Positions 17,381 through 27,203 of a DNA stretch of 64,000 nt are shown in pieces. Position numbers and translations under genes: made by a program. The stretch is from NCBI RefSeq assembly GCF_004211955.1, contig NZ_RHJI01000006.1, forward strand, positions 1-64,000, read 5' to 3'. How positions within the stretch are numbered: position 1 is the first letter of the stretch; every line of letters begins with the position of its first letter. The stretch comes from Escherichia sp. E1V33 (GTDB taxonomy: Bacteria > Pseudomonadota > Gammaproteobacteria > Enterobacterales > Enterobacteriaceae). A model generated the notes under the pieces. It did no database searches and was not told the origin of the DNA. It saw only the letters and a list, made by a program, of their open reading frames with translations.

Positions 17381-18169
17381 ATGCAGGCCGAAATCCTTCT
17401 CACCCTTAAGCTTCAACAAAAGCTCTTTGCCGACCCACGCCGCATTTCACTACTAAAACATATTGCGCTTTCCGGTTCCATCAGCCAGGGGGCGAAAGAT
17501 GCCGGTATCAGCTATAAAAGCGCCTGGGATGCCATTAACGAAATGAATCAGTTAAGCGAGCATACGCTGGTTGAGCGCGCAACAGGCGGAAAAGGCGGCG
17601 GCGGTGCGATGCTGACTCGCTATGGCCAACGACTGATTCAGCTTTACGATCTGCTCGCCCAGATCCAGCAAAAAGCCTTTGATGTGTTAAGTGATGACGA
17701 CGCCCTGCCGCTCAATAGTCTGCTGGCAGCCATCTCACGTTTTTCACTGCAGACCAGTGCCCGTAACCAGTGGTTCGGTACGATCACCGCTCGTAATAAT
17801 GATGATGTTCAACAACATGTAGACGTGTTACTGGCAGACGGTAAAACGCGCCTGAAAGCCGCGATTACCGCACAAAGCGGTGCGCGTCTGGGGCTGGATG
17901 AAGGCAAAGAAGTGTTGATTCTGCTGAAAGCGCCGTGGGTGAACATTACCCAGGATGACGCTGTAGCCCAGAGTGCCGACAACCAATTGCCGGGCATTAT
18001 TCGCCATATAGAGCGAGGCGCAGAACAATGCGAAGTGTTAATGGCGTTACCTGACGGGCAAACCTTGTGCGCCACGGTGCCGGTAAATGAAGCAGCTTCT
18101 CTTGAACAAGGGCAGAATGTCACGGCTTACTTCAACGCCGACAGCGTGATTATCGCCACGCTTTGCTAA
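17381..18169 (+). CDS. modE: molybdate-responsive transcription regulator ModE
   Basis: This 262-residue protein has an N-terminal winged helix (about 1-110; HIALSGSISQGAKDAGISYK then WDAINEMNQLSEHTLVERAT) and two tandem Mop domains (about 120-260; ARNQWFGTITARNND and AQSGARLGLDEGKEV) that bind molybdate at the dimer interface. It represses modABC and activates molybdoenzyme genes. The start with MQAEILLTLKLQ matches K-12. It is divergent from acrZ and followed by modF after 67 bp. Confidence 0.97.
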   Translation: MQAEILLTLKLQQKLFADPRRISLLKHIALSGSISQGAKDAGISYKSAWDAINEMNQLSEHTLVERATGGKGGGGAMLTRYGQRLIQLYDLLAQIQQKAFDVLSDDDALPLNSLLAAISRFSLQTSARNQWFGTITARNNDDVQQHVDVLLADGKTRLKAAITAQSGARLGLDEGKEVLILLKAPWVNITQDDAVAQSADNQLPGIIRHIERGAEQCEVLMALPDGQTLCATVPVNEAASLEQGQNVTAYFNADSVIIATLC

Positions 18170-18236
18170 GCGTGTTGACAATTTGTTATGAAACACGTAT
18201 CCCTGTCATTAATCGCTGCAAAAAATGGGATACAAA

Positions 18237-19709
18237 ATGTCATCATTGCAAATTTTGCAAGGCACGTTTCGTCTTAGCGACACAAAAACGCTGCAATTGC
18301 CTCAGCTAACGTTAAACGCGGGTGATAGTTGGGCGTTTGTCGGTTCTAACGGTAGTGGCAAGTCGGCGCTGGCCCGCGCGCTGGCGGGAGAACTTCCACT
18401 ATTGAAAGGTGAACGGCAAAGCCAGTTTTCCCACATCACTCGTCTCTCCTTCGAGCAATTGCAAAAGCTTGTCAGCGACGAATGGCAGCGCAATAACACC
18501 GATATGCTCGGCCCTGGCGAAGATGACACCGGGCGTACCACGGCTGAGATCATTCAGGATGAAGTTAAGGATGCACAGCGTTGCACGCAGCTGGCGCAGC
18601 AGTTCGGCATTACCGCCCTTCTCGACCGACGCTTTAAATACCTTTCCACTGGCGAGACGCGTAAAACCCTGCTGTGTCAGGCACTGATGTCGGAGCCTGA
18701 CTTATTGATTCTTGATGAACCGTTCGATGGTCTGGATGTTGCCTCACGTCAGCAACTGGCAGAATTACTCGCCTCGTTACATCAGTCCGGTATTACCCTG
18801 GTACTGGTGCTCAATCGCTTCGATGAGATCCCGGAATTTGTCCAGTTTGCCGGCGTGCTGGCGGATTGCACGTTAGCGGAAACTGGCGCTAAAGAGGAAC
18901 TACTCCAGCAGGCACTCGTTGCGCAACTAGCGCACAGTGAACGGCTTGATGGCGTGCAACTGCCGGAACCAGATGAACCTTCGGCGCGTCACGCCCTGCC
19001 CGCCAACGAACCGCGCATTGTGCTGAACAATGGCGTGGTTTCTTATAACGATCGCCCCATTCTTAATAACCTTAGTTGGCGGGTGAATCCGGGCGAGCAC
19101 TGGCAAATTGTCGGGCCAAATGGCGCGGGAAAATCAACGTTATTGAGCCTTATCACTGGCGATCATCCGCAGGGATACAGCAACGATTTAACGCTTTTCG
19201 GCCGACGTCGCGGCAGCGGTGAAACCATCTGGGACATCAAAAAACATATTGGTTACGTCAGCAGTAGTTTGCATCTGGATTACCGTGTCAGTACTACCGT
19301 GCGTAACGTTATTCTTTCGGGCTATTTTGATTCGATTGGCATTTATCAGGCCGTTTCGGATCGCCAGCAAAAGCTGGTGCAGCAGTGGCTGGATATTCTC
19401 GGCATTGATAAACGCACGGCTGACGCTCCTTTCCATAGTCTTTCCTGGGGACAGCAGCGTCTGGCGCTGATCGTCCGCGCACTGGTGAAGCATCCCACAT
19501 TGCTTATTCTCGACGAACCATTGCAGGGGCTTGATCCACTGAATCGCCAGCTTATTCGCCGTTTTGTTGATGTGCTGATTAGCGAAGGTGAAACGCAATT
19601 GTTGTTTGTTTCACACCACGCTGAAGATGCGCCAGCTTGTATTACCCATCGTCTGGAGTTCGTGCCGGATGGTGGACTCTATCGCTATGTGCTGACAAAA
19701 ATAAATTGA
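18237..19709 (+). CDS. modF: tandem ABC ATPase ModF
   Basis: This 490-residue soluble protein consists of two ABC ATPase domains. The first has Walker A GSNGSGKSA and a LSTGE signature; the second has GPNGAGKST, a LSWGQQ signature and ILDEPLQGLDP. It has no membrane segments. It is co-directional with modE and named for its link to molybdenum metabolism; the role is poorly defined. The start giving MSSLQILQGTF is chosen for family length; four in-frame residues precede it. Several residues differ from K-12 but no motif is lost. Confidence 0.95.
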   Translation: MSSLQILQGTFRLSDTKTLQLPQLTLNAGDSWAFVGSNGSGKSALARALAGELPLLKGERQSQFSHITRLSFEQLQKLVSDEWQRNNTDMLGPGEDDTGRTTAEIIQDEVKDAQRCTQLAQQFGITALLDRRFKYLSTGETRKTLLCQALMSEPDLLILDEPFDGLDVASRQQLAELLASLHQSGITLVLVLNRFDEIPEFVQFAGVLADCTLAETGAKEELLQQALVAQLAHSERLDGVQLPEPDEPSARHALPANEPRIVLNNGVVSYNDRPILNNLSWRVNPGEHWQIVGPNGAGKSTLLSLITGDHPQGYSNDLTLFGRRRGSGETIWDIKKHIGYVSSSLHLDYRVSTTVRNVILSGYFDSIGIYQAVSDRQQKLVQQWLDILGIDKRTADAPFHSLSWGQQRLALIVRALVKHPTLLILDEPLQGLDPLNRQLIRRFVDVLISEGETQLLFVSHHAEDAPACITHRLEFVPDGGLYRYVLTKIN

Positions 19710-19717
19710 GTCGGTAG

Positions 19718-19769
19718 TGCCGGATGTGGCGTAAACGCGTTATCCGGCCCACGGTCAGACGCATCCAGG
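19718..19769. repeat. REP element after modF
   Basis: TGCCGGATGTGGCGTAAACG then GCGTTATCCGGCCCACG is a single REP with its inverted partner ending near 19769. It lies in the modF-galE gap. Confidence 0.8.
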
Positions 19770-19867
19770 CATGAAAACGCGTCTTTTTTTCAGATAAAAA
19801 GCGCAACCATTCACAAACCCTCTGTTTTATAATCAATTAATCACGCATAAAAAATGGCTAAATTCTT

Positions 19868-19929
19868 GTGTAAACGATTCCACTAATTTATTCCATGTCA
19901 CACTTTTCGCATCTTTGTTATGCTATGGT
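19868..19929 (+). promoter_or_regulatory. gal promoter region: operator OE, CRP site, P1/P2
   Basis: The external GalR/GalS operator GTGTAAACGATTCCAC lies at 19868-19883. The CRP site (ATTCCATGTCACACTTTTCG) lies at about 19890-19909. The P1 -10 hexamer TATGGT is at 19924-19929, with overlapping P2 5 bp upstream. This matches the K-12 gal control region. Confidence 0.95.
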
Positions 19930-19961
19930 TATTTCATACCATAAGCCTAATGGAGCGAATT

Positions 19962-20978
19962 ATGAGAGTTCTGGTCACCGGTGGTAGCGGTTACATTGGA
20001 AGTCATACCTGTGTGCAATTACTGCAAAACGGTCATGATGTCATCATTCTTGATAACCTCTGTAACAGTAAGCGCAGCGTACTGCCTGTTATCGAGCGTT
20101 TAGGCGGCAAACATCCAACGTTTGTTGAAGGCGATATCCGTAACGAAGCGTTGATGACCGAGATCCTGCACGATCACGCTATCGACACCGTGATCCACTT
20201 CGCCGGGCTGAAAGCCGTTGGCGAATCGGTACAAAAACCGCTGGAATATTACGACAACAATGTCAACGGCACTCTGCGCCTGATTAACGCCATGCGCGCC
20301 GCTAACGTCAAAAACTTTATCTTCAGCTCCTCCGCCACCGTTTATGGCGATCAGCCCAAAATTCCTTACGTTGAAAGCTTCCCGACCGGCACACCGCAAA
20401 GCCCTTACGGCAAAAGCAAGCTGATGGTGGAACAGATCCTCACCGATCTGCAAAAAGCCCAGCCGGACTGGAGCATTGCCCTGCTGCGCTACTTCAACCC
20501 GGTTGGCGCGCATCCGTCGGGCGATATGGGCGAAGATCCGCAAGGCATTCCGAATAACCTGATGCCGTACATTGCCCAGGTTGCCGTAGGCCGCCGCGAC
20601 TCGCTGGCGATTTTTGGTAACGATTATCCGACCGAAGACGGTACTGGCGTGCGCGATTACATCCACGTAATGGATCTGGCGGACGGTCACGTCGTGGCGA
20701 TGGAAAAACTGGCGAACAAGCCAGGCGTACACATCTACAACCTCGGCGCTGGCGTAGGCAGCAGCGTGCTGGACGTGGTTAATGCCTTCAGCAAAGCTTG
20801 CGGAAAACCGGTTAACTATCATTTTGCACCGCGTCGCGAGGGCGACCTTCCGGCCTACTGGGCGGACGCCAGCAAAGCCGACCGTGAACTGAACTGGCGC
20901 GTAACGCGCACACTCGATGAAATGGCGCAGGACACCTGGCACTGGCAGTCACGCCATCCACAGGGATATCCCGATTAA
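19962..20978 (+). CDS. galE: UDP-glucose 4-epimerase
   Basis: This 338-residue short-chain dehydrogenase-type enzyme interconverts UDP-galactose and UDP-glucose. It has the NAD-binding GGSGYIG at residues 7-13, Ser124 in SSSATVYGD and the catalytic YGKSK (Tyr149, Lys153). The start at 19962 gives MRVLVTGGSGYIG; the longer frame would begin inside the gal promoter. It is the first gene of galETKM, and the internal operator OI lies in its first codons. Length matches K-12. Confidence 0.98.
   Translation: MRVLVTGGSGYIGSHTCVQLLQNGHDVIILDNLCNSKRSVLPVIERLGGKHPTFVEGDIRNEALMTEILHDHAIDTVIHFAGLKAVGESVQKPLEYYDNNVNGTLRLINAMRAANVKNFIFSSSATVYGDQPKIPYVESFPTGTPQSPYGKSKLMVEQILTDLQKAQPDWSIALLRYFNPVGAHPSGDMGEDPQGIPNNLMPYIAQVAVGRRDSLAIFGNDYPTEDGTGVRDYIHVMDLADGHVVAMEKLANKPGVHIYNLGAGVGSSVLDVVNAFSKACGKPVNYHFAPRREGDLPAYWADASKADRELNWRVTRTLDEMAQDTWHWQSRHPQGYPD
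19981..19996 (+). promoter_or_regulatory. internal gal operator OI
   Basis: GTGGTAGCGGTTACAT lies within galE codons 7-12 and equals the K-12 OI. With OE it forms the GalR-HU repression loop, about 113 bp apart centre to centre. Confidence 0.95.
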
Positions 20979-20987
20979 GGAACGACC

Positions 20988-22034
20988 ATGACGCAATTTA
21001 ATCCCGTTGATCATCCACATCGCCGCTACAACCCGCTCACCGGGCAATGGATTCTGGTTTCACCGCATCGCGCTAAGCGCCCCTGGCAGGGGGCGCAGGA
21101 AACGCCAGCCAAACAGGTGTTACCTGCGCACGATCCAGATTGCTTCCTCTGCGCAGGTAATGTGCGGGTGACAGGCGATAAAAACCCCGATTACACCGGG
21201 ACTTACGTTTTCACTAATGACTTTGCGGCCTTGATGTCTGACACGCCAGATGCGCCAGAAAGCAACGATCCGCTGATGCGTTGCCAGAGCGCGCGCGGTA
21301 CCAGCCGGGTGATCTGTTTTTCACCGGATCACAGTAAAACGCTGCCAGAGTTAAGCGTTGCGGCATTGACAGAAATCGTCAAAACCTGGCAAGAGCAAAC
21401 CGCAGAGCTGGGAAAAACGTATCCGTGGGTGCAGGTATTTGAAAACAAAGGTTCGGCGATGGGGTGCTCTAATCCACATCCGCACGGCCAGATTTGGGCA
21501 AATAGCTTCCTGCCTAACGAAGCTGAGCGCGAAGACCGCCTGCAAAAAGAATATTTTGCCGAGCAGAAATCGCCAATGCTGGTGGATTATGTTCAGCGCG
21601 AGCTGGCAGACGGTAGCCGTACCGTGGTCGAAACCGAACACTGGTTAGCCGTTGTACCTTACTGGGCTGCCTGGCCGTTCGAAACGCTGCTGCTGCCCAA
21701 AGCCCACGTTTTGCGTATAACCGATTTGACCGATGCCCAGCGCAGCGATTTGGCACTGGCGTTGAAAAAGCTGACCAGTCGCTATGACAACCTCTTCCAG
21801 TGCTCTTTCCCCTACTCTATGGGCTGGCACGGCGCGCCGTTTAATGGCGAAGAGAATCAACACTGGCAGCTGCACGCGCACTTTTATCCGCCTCTGTTGC
21901 GCTCCGCCACCGTACGTAAATTTATGGTCGGTTATGAAATGCTGGCAGAAACCCAGCGTGATCTGACGGCAGAACAGGCAGCAGAGCGTTTGCGCGCAGT
22001 CAGCGATATCCATTTTCGCGAATCCGGAGTGTAA
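20988..22034 (+). CDS. galT: galactose-1-phosphate uridylyltransferase
   Basis: This 348-residue enzyme exchanges UDP-glucose and galactose-1-phosphate in the Leloir pathway. The active-site HPH (SNPHPHGQ) holds the uridylylated His166. The metal-binding CFLCAGN (Cys52, Cys55) and the second metal/His region [12 protein letters not shown] are present. It follows galE by 9 bp. Length matches K-12. Confidence 0.98.
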   Translation: MTQFNPVDHPHRRYNPLTGQWILVSPHRAKRPWQGAQETPAKQVLPAHDPDCFLCAGNVRVTGDKNPDYTGTYVFTNDFAALMSDTPDAPESNDPLMRCQSARGTSRVICFSPDHSKTLPELSVAALTEIVKTWQEQTAELGKTYPWVQVFENKGSAMGCSNPHPHGQIWANSFLPNEAEREDRLQKEYFAEQKSPMLVDYVQRELADGSRTVVETEHWLAVVPYWAAWPFETLLLPKAHVLRITDLTDAQRSDLALALKKLTSRYDNLFQCSFPYSMGWHGAPFNGEENQHWQLHAHFYPPLLRSATVRKFMVGYEMLAETQRDLTAEQAAERLRAVSDIHFRESGV

Positions 22035-22037
22035 GAA

Positions 22038-23186
22038 ATGAGTCTGAAAGAAAAAACACAATCTCTGTTTGCTAACGCATTTGGCTACCCTGCCACTCAT
22101 ACCATTCAGGCGCCTGGCCGCGTGAATTTGATTGGTGAACACACCGACTACAACGACGGTTTCGTTCTGCCCTGCGCGATTGATTATCAAACCGTAATTA
22201 GCTGTGCGCCACGCGATGACCGTAAAGTTCGCGTAATGGCAGCCGATTATGAAAATCAGCTTGACGAGTTTTCCCTTGATGCGCCCATTGTCGCTCATGA
22301 AAACTATCAATGGGCTAACTACGTTCGTGGCGTGGTGAAACATCTGCAACTGCGTAACAACAGCTTCGGCGGCGTGGACATGGTGATCAGCGGCAACGTG
22401 CCGCAGGGTGCCGGGTTAAGTTCTTCCGCCTCACTGGAAGTGGCGGTCGGAACCGTATTGCAGCAGCTTTATCATCTGCCGCTGGACGGCGCACAAATCG
22501 CGCTTAACGGTCAGGAAGCAGAAAACCAGTTTGTTGGCTGTAACTGCGGGATCATGGATCAACTTATTTCCGCGCTCGGCAAGAAAGATCATGCCTTGCT
22601 GATCGACTGCCGCTCGCTGGGGACCAAAGCGGTTTCCATGCCGAAAGGCGTGGCTGTGGTCATCATCAACAGTAACTTCAAACGTACCCTGGTTGGCAGC
22701 GAATACAACACCCGCCGTGAGCAGTGTGAAACCGGTGCGCGTTTCTTCCAACAACCGGCCCTGCGCGATGTCACCATTGAAGAGTTCAACGCCGTAGCGC
22801 ATGAACTGGACCCGATCGTAGCGAAACGTGTGCGTCATATCCTGACTGAAAACGCCCGCACCGTTGAAGCTGCCAGCGCGCTGGAGCAAGGCGACCTGAA
22901 ACGTATGGGCGAGTTGATGGCAGAGTCTCATGCCTCTATGCGCGATGATTTCGAAATCACCGTGCCGCAAATTGACACCCTGGTCGAAATCGTAAAAGCT
23001 GTGATTGGCGACAAAGGTGGCGTACGCATGACCGGCGGTGGATTTGGTGGCTGTATTGTCGCCCTGATCCCGGAAGAGCTGGTGCCTGCCGTACAGCAAG
23101 CTGTCGCTGAACAATATGAAGAAAAAACAGGTATTAAAGAGACTTTTTACGTTTGTAAACCATCACAAGGAGCAGGACAGTGCTGA
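22038..23186 (+). CDS. galK: galactokinase
   Basis: This 382-residue GHMP kinase phosphorylates galactose at C1. The galactose signature [15 protein letters not shown] lies near residue 28, the phosphate loop is [13 protein letters not shown], and the C-terminal GHMP motif is [12 protein letters not shown]. It follows galT by 3 bp and overlaps galM by 7 bp, so it is translationally coupled on both sides. Confidence 0.98.
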   Translation: MSLKEKTQSLFANAFGYPATHTIQAPGRVNLIGEHTDYNDGFVLPCAIDYQTVISCAPRDDRKVRVMAADYENQLDEFSLDAPIVAHENYQWANYVRGVVKHLQLRNNSFGGVDMVISGNVPQGAGLSSSASLEVAVGTVLQQLYHLPLDGAQIALNGQEAENQFVGCNCGIMDQLISALGKKDHALLIDCRSLGTKAVSMPKGVAVVIINSNFKRTLVGSEYNTRREQCETGARFFQQPALRDVTIEEFNAVAHELDPIVAKRVRHILTENARTVEAASALEQGDLKRMGELMAESHASMRDDFEITVPQIDTLVEIVKAVIGDKGGVRMTGGGFGGCIVALIPEELVPAVQQAVAEQYEEKTGIKETFYVCKPSQGAGQC

Positions 23187-24220
23187 ACGAAACTCCCGCA
23201 CTGGCACCCGATGGTCAGCCGTACCGACTGTTAACTTTGCGTAACAACGCAGGGATGGTAGTCACGCTGATGGACTGGGGTGCGACTTTACTTTCAGCCC
23301 GTATTCCGCTTTCCGATGGCAGCGTCCGCGAGGCGCTGCTTGGCTGCGCCAGCCCGGAATGCTATCAGGATCAGGCCGCGTTTCTGGGGGCCTCTATTGG
23401 TCGTTATGCCAACCGCATCGCCAATAGCCGTTATACCTTTGACGGTGAAACCGTGACACTTTCGCCAAGTCAGGGCGTTAACCAGCTGCACGGCGGCCCG
23501 GAAGGATTCGACAAACGTCGCTGGCAGATTGTGAACCAGAACGATCGTCAGGTGCTGTTTGCCCTGAGTTCAGATGATGGCGATCAGGGTTTTCCAGGTA
23601 ATCTCGGCGCGACGGTGCAATATCGTCTGACCGACGATAACCGTATCTCCATTACCTATCGCGCCACAGTTGATAAACCTTGCCCGGTGAATATGACTAA
23701 TCACGTCTATTTCAATCTTGACGGCGAGCAGTCTGACGTGCGCAATCACAAGTTGCAGATTCTGGCGGACGAATATCTGCCGGTTGATGAAGGTGGCATT
23801 CCGCACGACGGCCTGAAATCTGTCGCCGGGACCTCTTTTGATTTCCGCAGCGCCAAAATCATCGCCAGTGAGTTTCTTGCCGACGACGATCAGCGCAAAG
23901 TGAAAGGTTACGATCACGCGTTCTTGTTACAGGCCAAAGGCGATGGCAAGAAAGTGGCGGCGCATCTCTGGTCAACAGATGAAAAATTGCAGCTGAAGGT
24001 CTACACCACCGCCCCGGCTCTGCAATTTTACTCCGGCAATTTCCTCGGCGGCACACCGTCGCGGGGAACCGAACCTTACGCCGACTGGCAAGGGCTGGCG
24101 CTGGAAAGCGAGTTTCTGCCGGACAGCCCGAACCACCCTGAATGGCCGCAACCGGACTGCTTCCTGCGTCCTGGCGGAGAGTATTCCAGCCTGACGGAAT
24201 ATCAGTTTATTGCTGAGTAA
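23180..24220 (+). CDS. galM: galactose mutarotase
   Basis: This 346-residue aldose 1-epimerase converts beta- to alpha-galactose to feed GalK. Recognisable segments are [40 protein letters not shown] (catalytic His) and the C-terminal [16 protein letters not shown] (catalytic Glu region). It starts inside the end of galK and is the last gene of the operon, followed by a terminator hairpin. Confidence 0.98.
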   Translation: MLNETPALAPDGQPYRLLTLRNNAGMVVTLMDWGATLLSARIPLSDGSVREALLGCASPECYQDQAAFLGASIGRYANRIANSRYTFDGETVTLSPSQGVNQLHGGPEGFDKRRWQIVNQNDRQVLFALSSDDGDQGFPGNLGATVQYRLTDDNRISITYRATVDKPCPVNMTNHVYFNLDGEQSDVRNHKLQILADEYLPVDEGGIPHDGLKSVAGTSFDFRSAKIIASEFLADDDQRKVKGYDHAFLLQAKGDGKKVAAHLWSTDEKLQLKVYTTAPALQFYSGNFLGGTPSRGTEPYADWQGLALESEFLPDSPNHPEWPQPDCFLRPGGEYSSLTEYQFIAE

Positions 24221-24224
24221 TGTT

Positions 24225-24250
24225 AAGCCCTCGTCATGAGGGCTTTATCC
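24225..24250 (+). terminator. gal operon terminator
   Basis: AAGCCCTC (24225-24232) pairs with GAGGGCTT (24238-24245) around GTCAT and is followed by TATCCTC. It lies 4 bp after the galM stop. The T-run is weak, in line with partly Rho-dependent ending reported for gal. Confidence 0.8.
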
Positions 24251-24378
24251 TCATATTGTTCAAACCACAAGCAAACACCGACATATTTGCAACTCAATAT
24301 TCACAACAACCTTACACTGCGACACTATTTTCGCTATGGTTATGCGTAAGCATTGCTGTTGCTTCGTCACGGCAATAT

Positions 24379-24397
24379 AATGAGAATTATTATCATT
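24379..24397 (+). promoter_or_regulatory. Fur box upstream of gpmA
   Basis: AATGAGAATTATTATCATT closely fits the 19-bp Fur consensus GATAATGATAATCATTATC. It lies 25 bp before the gpmA start. gpmA is a known Fur-regulated gene in E. coli. Confidence 0.9.
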
Positions 24398-24422
24398 AAA
24401 AGATGATTTGAGGAGTAAGTAT

Positions 24423-25175
24423 ATGGCTGTAACTAAGCTGGTTCTGGTTCGTCATGGCGAAAGTCAGTGGAACAAAGAAAACCGTTTCACCGGTTGGTAC
24501 GACGTGGATCTGTCTGAGAAAGGCGTAAGCGAAGCAAAAGCAGCAGGTAAGCTGCTGAAAGAGGAAGGTTACAGCTTTGACTTTGCTTACACCTCTGTGC
24601 TGAAACGTGCTATCCATACCCTGTGGAATGTGCTGGACGAACTGGATCAGGCATGGCTGCCCGTTGAGAAATCCTGGAAACTGAACGAACGTCACTACGG
24701 TGCGTTGCAGGGTCTGAACAAAGCGGAAACTGCTGAAAAGTATGGCGACGAGCAGGTGAAACAGTGGCGTCGTGGTTTTGCGGTGACTCCGCCGGAACTG
24801 ACTAAAGATGATGAGCGTTATCCGGGTCACGATCCGCGTTACGCGAAACTGAGCGAGAAAGAGCTGCCGCTGACTGAAAGCCTGGCGCTGACCATTGACC
24901 GCGTGATCCCTTACTGGAATGAAACCATTCTGCCGCGTATGAAGAGCGGTGAGCGCGTGATCATCGCTGCACACGGTAACTCTCTGCGTGCGCTGGTGAA
25001 ATATCTCGATAACATGAGCGAAGAAGAGATTCTTGAGCTGAATATCCCGACTGGCGTGCCGCTGGTATATGAGTTCGACGAGAACTTCAAACCGCTGAAA
25101 CGTTATTATCTGGGTAATGCTGACGAGATCGCGGCGAAAGCAGCGGCAGTTGCTAACCAGGGTAAAGCGAAGTAA
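24423..25175 (+). CDS. gpmA: 2,3-bisphosphoglycerate-dependent phosphoglycerate mutase
   Basis: This 250-residue glycolytic and gluconeogenic enzyme interconverts 3- and 2-phosphoglycerate. The phosphohistidine motif [10 protein letters not shown] is at residues 8-17, followed by [24 protein letters not shown] and the second catalytic His in [12 protein letters not shown]. The start at 24423 gives the known N-terminus [12 protein letters not shown]. It is monocistronic with a Fur box upstream and a strong terminator downstream. Confidence 0.98.
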
Positions 25176-25198
25176 ACGTCATTCGCTTAAAAATGAGA

Positions 25199-25228
25199 AA
25201 GCCGACTGCAAATGAGTCGGCTTTTTTG
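25199..25228 (+). terminator. gpmA terminator
   Basis: AAGCCGACT pairs with AGTCGGCTT and is followed by TTTTGTTTTT. It lies 24 bp after the gpmA stop. Confidence 0.92.
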
Positions 25229-25255
25229 TTTTTCGTCGCTACTAATGGAGCACAT

Positions 25256-25328
25256 TGCCTGATGCGACGCTGCGCGTCTTATCAGGCCTACGGTGATTCA
25301 TCGGATACGCCACTCTGACGGCGCATCC
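25256..25328. repeat. REP element between gpmA and aroG
   Basis: TTGCCTGATGCGACGCTGCG then TTATCAGGCCTACGG is followed by a degenerate second half (CATCGGATACG ... GACGGCGCATCC). It lies between two convergent genes. Confidence 0.85.
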
Positions 25329-25340
25329 TACAACTAAACT

Positions 25341-26393
25341 TTACCCGCGACGCGCTTTCACTGCATTCGCCAGTTGACGTAATAGAGCATCGGTATCATC
25401 CCAGCCAATGCAGGCATCGGTGATGCTCTTACCATAGGCCAGCGGCTCCCCGCTCTCCAGGCTCTGATTGCCTTCAACCAGATGACTTTCCACCATCACG
25501 CCAATAATGGCTGTTTCGCCACCGGCAATCTGCTGGCAAACGTCAGCACATACATCCATCTGTTTTTTAAACTGTTTGGACGAGTTGGCATGGCTGAAAT
25601 CGATCATCACCTGAGCTGGCAGACCTGCTTTGTTCAGCCCTTCTTTCACTTCAGCAACGTGCTTCGCGCTGTAGTTAGGCTCTTTACCGCCACGCAGAAT
25701 GATATGGCAATCGCCGTTACCGCTAGTGTTCACAATCGCCGAATGACCCCATTTGGTCACTGACAGGAAACAGTGCGGTGCACCAGCGGCATTAATGGCA
25801 TCGATAGCCACTTTAATCGTACCGTCTGTGCCATTTTTAAAACCTACTGGACAAGAAAGACCAGACGCCAGTTCGCGGTGCACCTGCGATTCCGTGGTAC
25901 GTGCACCAATTGCGCCCCAGCTCATCAGGTCAGCGAGATACTGAGGAGTGATCATATCGAGGAATTCACCCGCAGCTGGCAGACCGCTGTCGTTAATATC
26001 GAGCAGCAATTTACGGGCAATACGCAAACCGTCGTTGATCTGGAAGCTATTGTCCATATGCGGATCGTTAATCAGCCCTTTCCAGCCCACCGTGGTGCGT
26101 GGCTTTTCAAAATAGACGCGCATTACGATTTCCAGGTCGGCTTTCAGCTCTTCACGTAGCGCCAACAAGCGAGTTGCGTACTCTTTAGCCGCTACAGGAT
26201 CATGAATTGAGCACGGACCAATCACCACCAACAGGCGATCATCATTACCTTTCAGGATCTTATGGATTGCTTTTCGGGCATGAGCAACCGTATTCGCGGC
26301 ATTTTCAGTAGCAGGGAATTTTTCCAGCAATGCGACAGGAGGAAGTAACTCTTTGATTTCTTTGATGCGTAAATCGTCGTTCTGATAATTCAT
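25341..26393 (-). CDS. aroG: DAHP synthase, phenylalanine-sensitive
   Basis: This 350-residue enzyme condenses phosphoenolpyruvate and erythrose-4-phosphate, the first step of the shikimate pathway. Typical segments are VIGPCSIHDP, MRVYFEKPRTTVGWKG, GARTTESQVHRELASG, SVTKWGHSAIVNTSGN and MIDFSHANSSKQ. Length and sequence fit AroG rather than AroF or AroH. Feedback inhibition by Phe is known for this isoenzyme. The upstream TyrR box fits its known control by TyrR. Confidence 0.97.
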   Translation of the reverse strand: MNYQNDDLRIKEIKELLPPVALLEKFPATENAANTVAHARKAIHKILKGNDDRLLVVIGPCSIHDPVAAKEYATRLLALREELKADLEIVMRVYFEKPRTTVGWKGLINDPHMDNSFQINDGLRIARKLLLDINDSGLPAAGEFLDMITPQYLADLMSWGAIGARTTESQVHRELASGLSCPVGFKNGTDGTIKVAIDAINAAGAPHCFLSVTKWGHSAIVNTSGNGDCHIILRGGKEPNYSAKHVAEVKEGLNKAGLPAQVMIDFSHANSSKQFKKQMDVCADVCQQIAGGETAIIGVMVESHLVEGNQSLESGEPLAYGKSITDACIGWDDTDALLRQLANAVKARRG

Positions 26394-26463
26394 GTCTTTT
26401 CCAGTGTTGCCATACTTATCTTGGTGAATGCAATCCTTCCAATCTATATCTTCCGTCAGAATG

Positions 26464-26481
26464 TGTAAACGGGGTTTTACA
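26464..26481 (-). promoter_or_regulatory. TyrR box upstream of aroG
   Basis: TGTAAA-CGGGGT-TTTACA is a perfect strong TyrR box (TGTAAA-N6-TTTACA). It lies 71 bp upstream of the aroG start, where TyrR represses with Phe/Trp/Tyr. Confidence 0.93.
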
Positions 26482-26708
26482 CTATGGACGGAATAATCCT
26501 GGAATCGGCAAGAAATACGCCAGATTGTCGCGAAAAACGAGATCTCTCCTACAATTTCTAACTGTAACTCCTTTGCTTGTTAATTTTTTCAAGATTCTCT
26601 GCTGGATCTATTCTTCTGGCTGAAATCTTCAACCATTGCCTGATATTCACCTGCAAATGCACTGTTGGAAGAGGTTATCCGACATAACGACCATAACAGG
26701 AGCATCCT
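26482..26708. other. aroG-ybgS divergent intergenic region
   Basis: The remainder of this roughly 315-bp gap is AT-rich and holds the promoters of the divergent genes. Apart from the TyrR box I see no strong hairpin, repeat or small gene. The ybgS ribosome site (AGGAGCA at 26698-26704) is clear. Confidence 0.5.
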
Positions 26709-27089
26709 ATGAAAATGACAAAACTGGCCACACTATTTCTGACTGCCACTCTAAGCCTTGCCAGCGGTGCCGCACTGGCTGCCGATAGCGGAGCGCAAAC
26801 CAATAACGGCCAGGCAAACGCCGCAGCTGATGCGGGCCAGGTAGCCCCTGACGCCCGTGAAAATGTCGCGCCAAATAACGTCGACAATAACGGGGTAAAT
26901 ACCAACTCGAGTGGGACTATGCTGCACCCGAATGGTTCATCCATGAATAATGACGGCATGACCAAAGACGAAGAGCACAAAAACACCATGTGCAAAGATG
27001 GTCGCTGCCCGGACATCAATAAAAAAGTCCAAACCGGGGATGGTATCAACAATGATGTTGATACCAAAACCGACGGTACTACGCAGTAA
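26709..27089 (+). CDS. ybgS: periplasmic protein YbgS, unknown function
   Basis: This 126-residue protein has a clear signal peptide ([20 protein letters not shown], cut after ALA near residue 24). The mature chain is very rich in Asn, Asp, Gly and Thr, has two cysteines in the [11 protein letters not shown] segment and lacks any hydrophobic core, so it is probably disordered. It is conserved in enterobacteria; the role is unknown. A strong terminator follows. Length matches K-12. Confidence 0.93.
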   Translation: MKMTKLATLFLTATLSLASGAALAADSGAQTNNGQANAAADAGQVAPDARENVAPNNVDNNGVNTNSSGTMLHPNGSSMNNDGMTKDEEHKNTMCKDGRCPDINKKVQTGDGINNDVDTKTDGTTQ

Positions 27090-27112
27090 GCCAGGATATA
27101 TGGCTGATAATG

Positions 27113-27140
27113 GGAGAGCGGAGGCTCTCCTTTTTAATTT
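27113..27140 (+). terminator. ybgS terminator
   Basis: GGAGAGC (27113-27119) pairs with GCTCTCC (27124-27130) around GGAG and is followed by TTTTTAATTT. Confidence 0.9.
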
Positions 27141-27203
27141 TTCCCTTCTAAAAGCAGTATGATGTCATAAAGTTAAGTGAGATAAATTAAGGGATGACTC
27201 GTC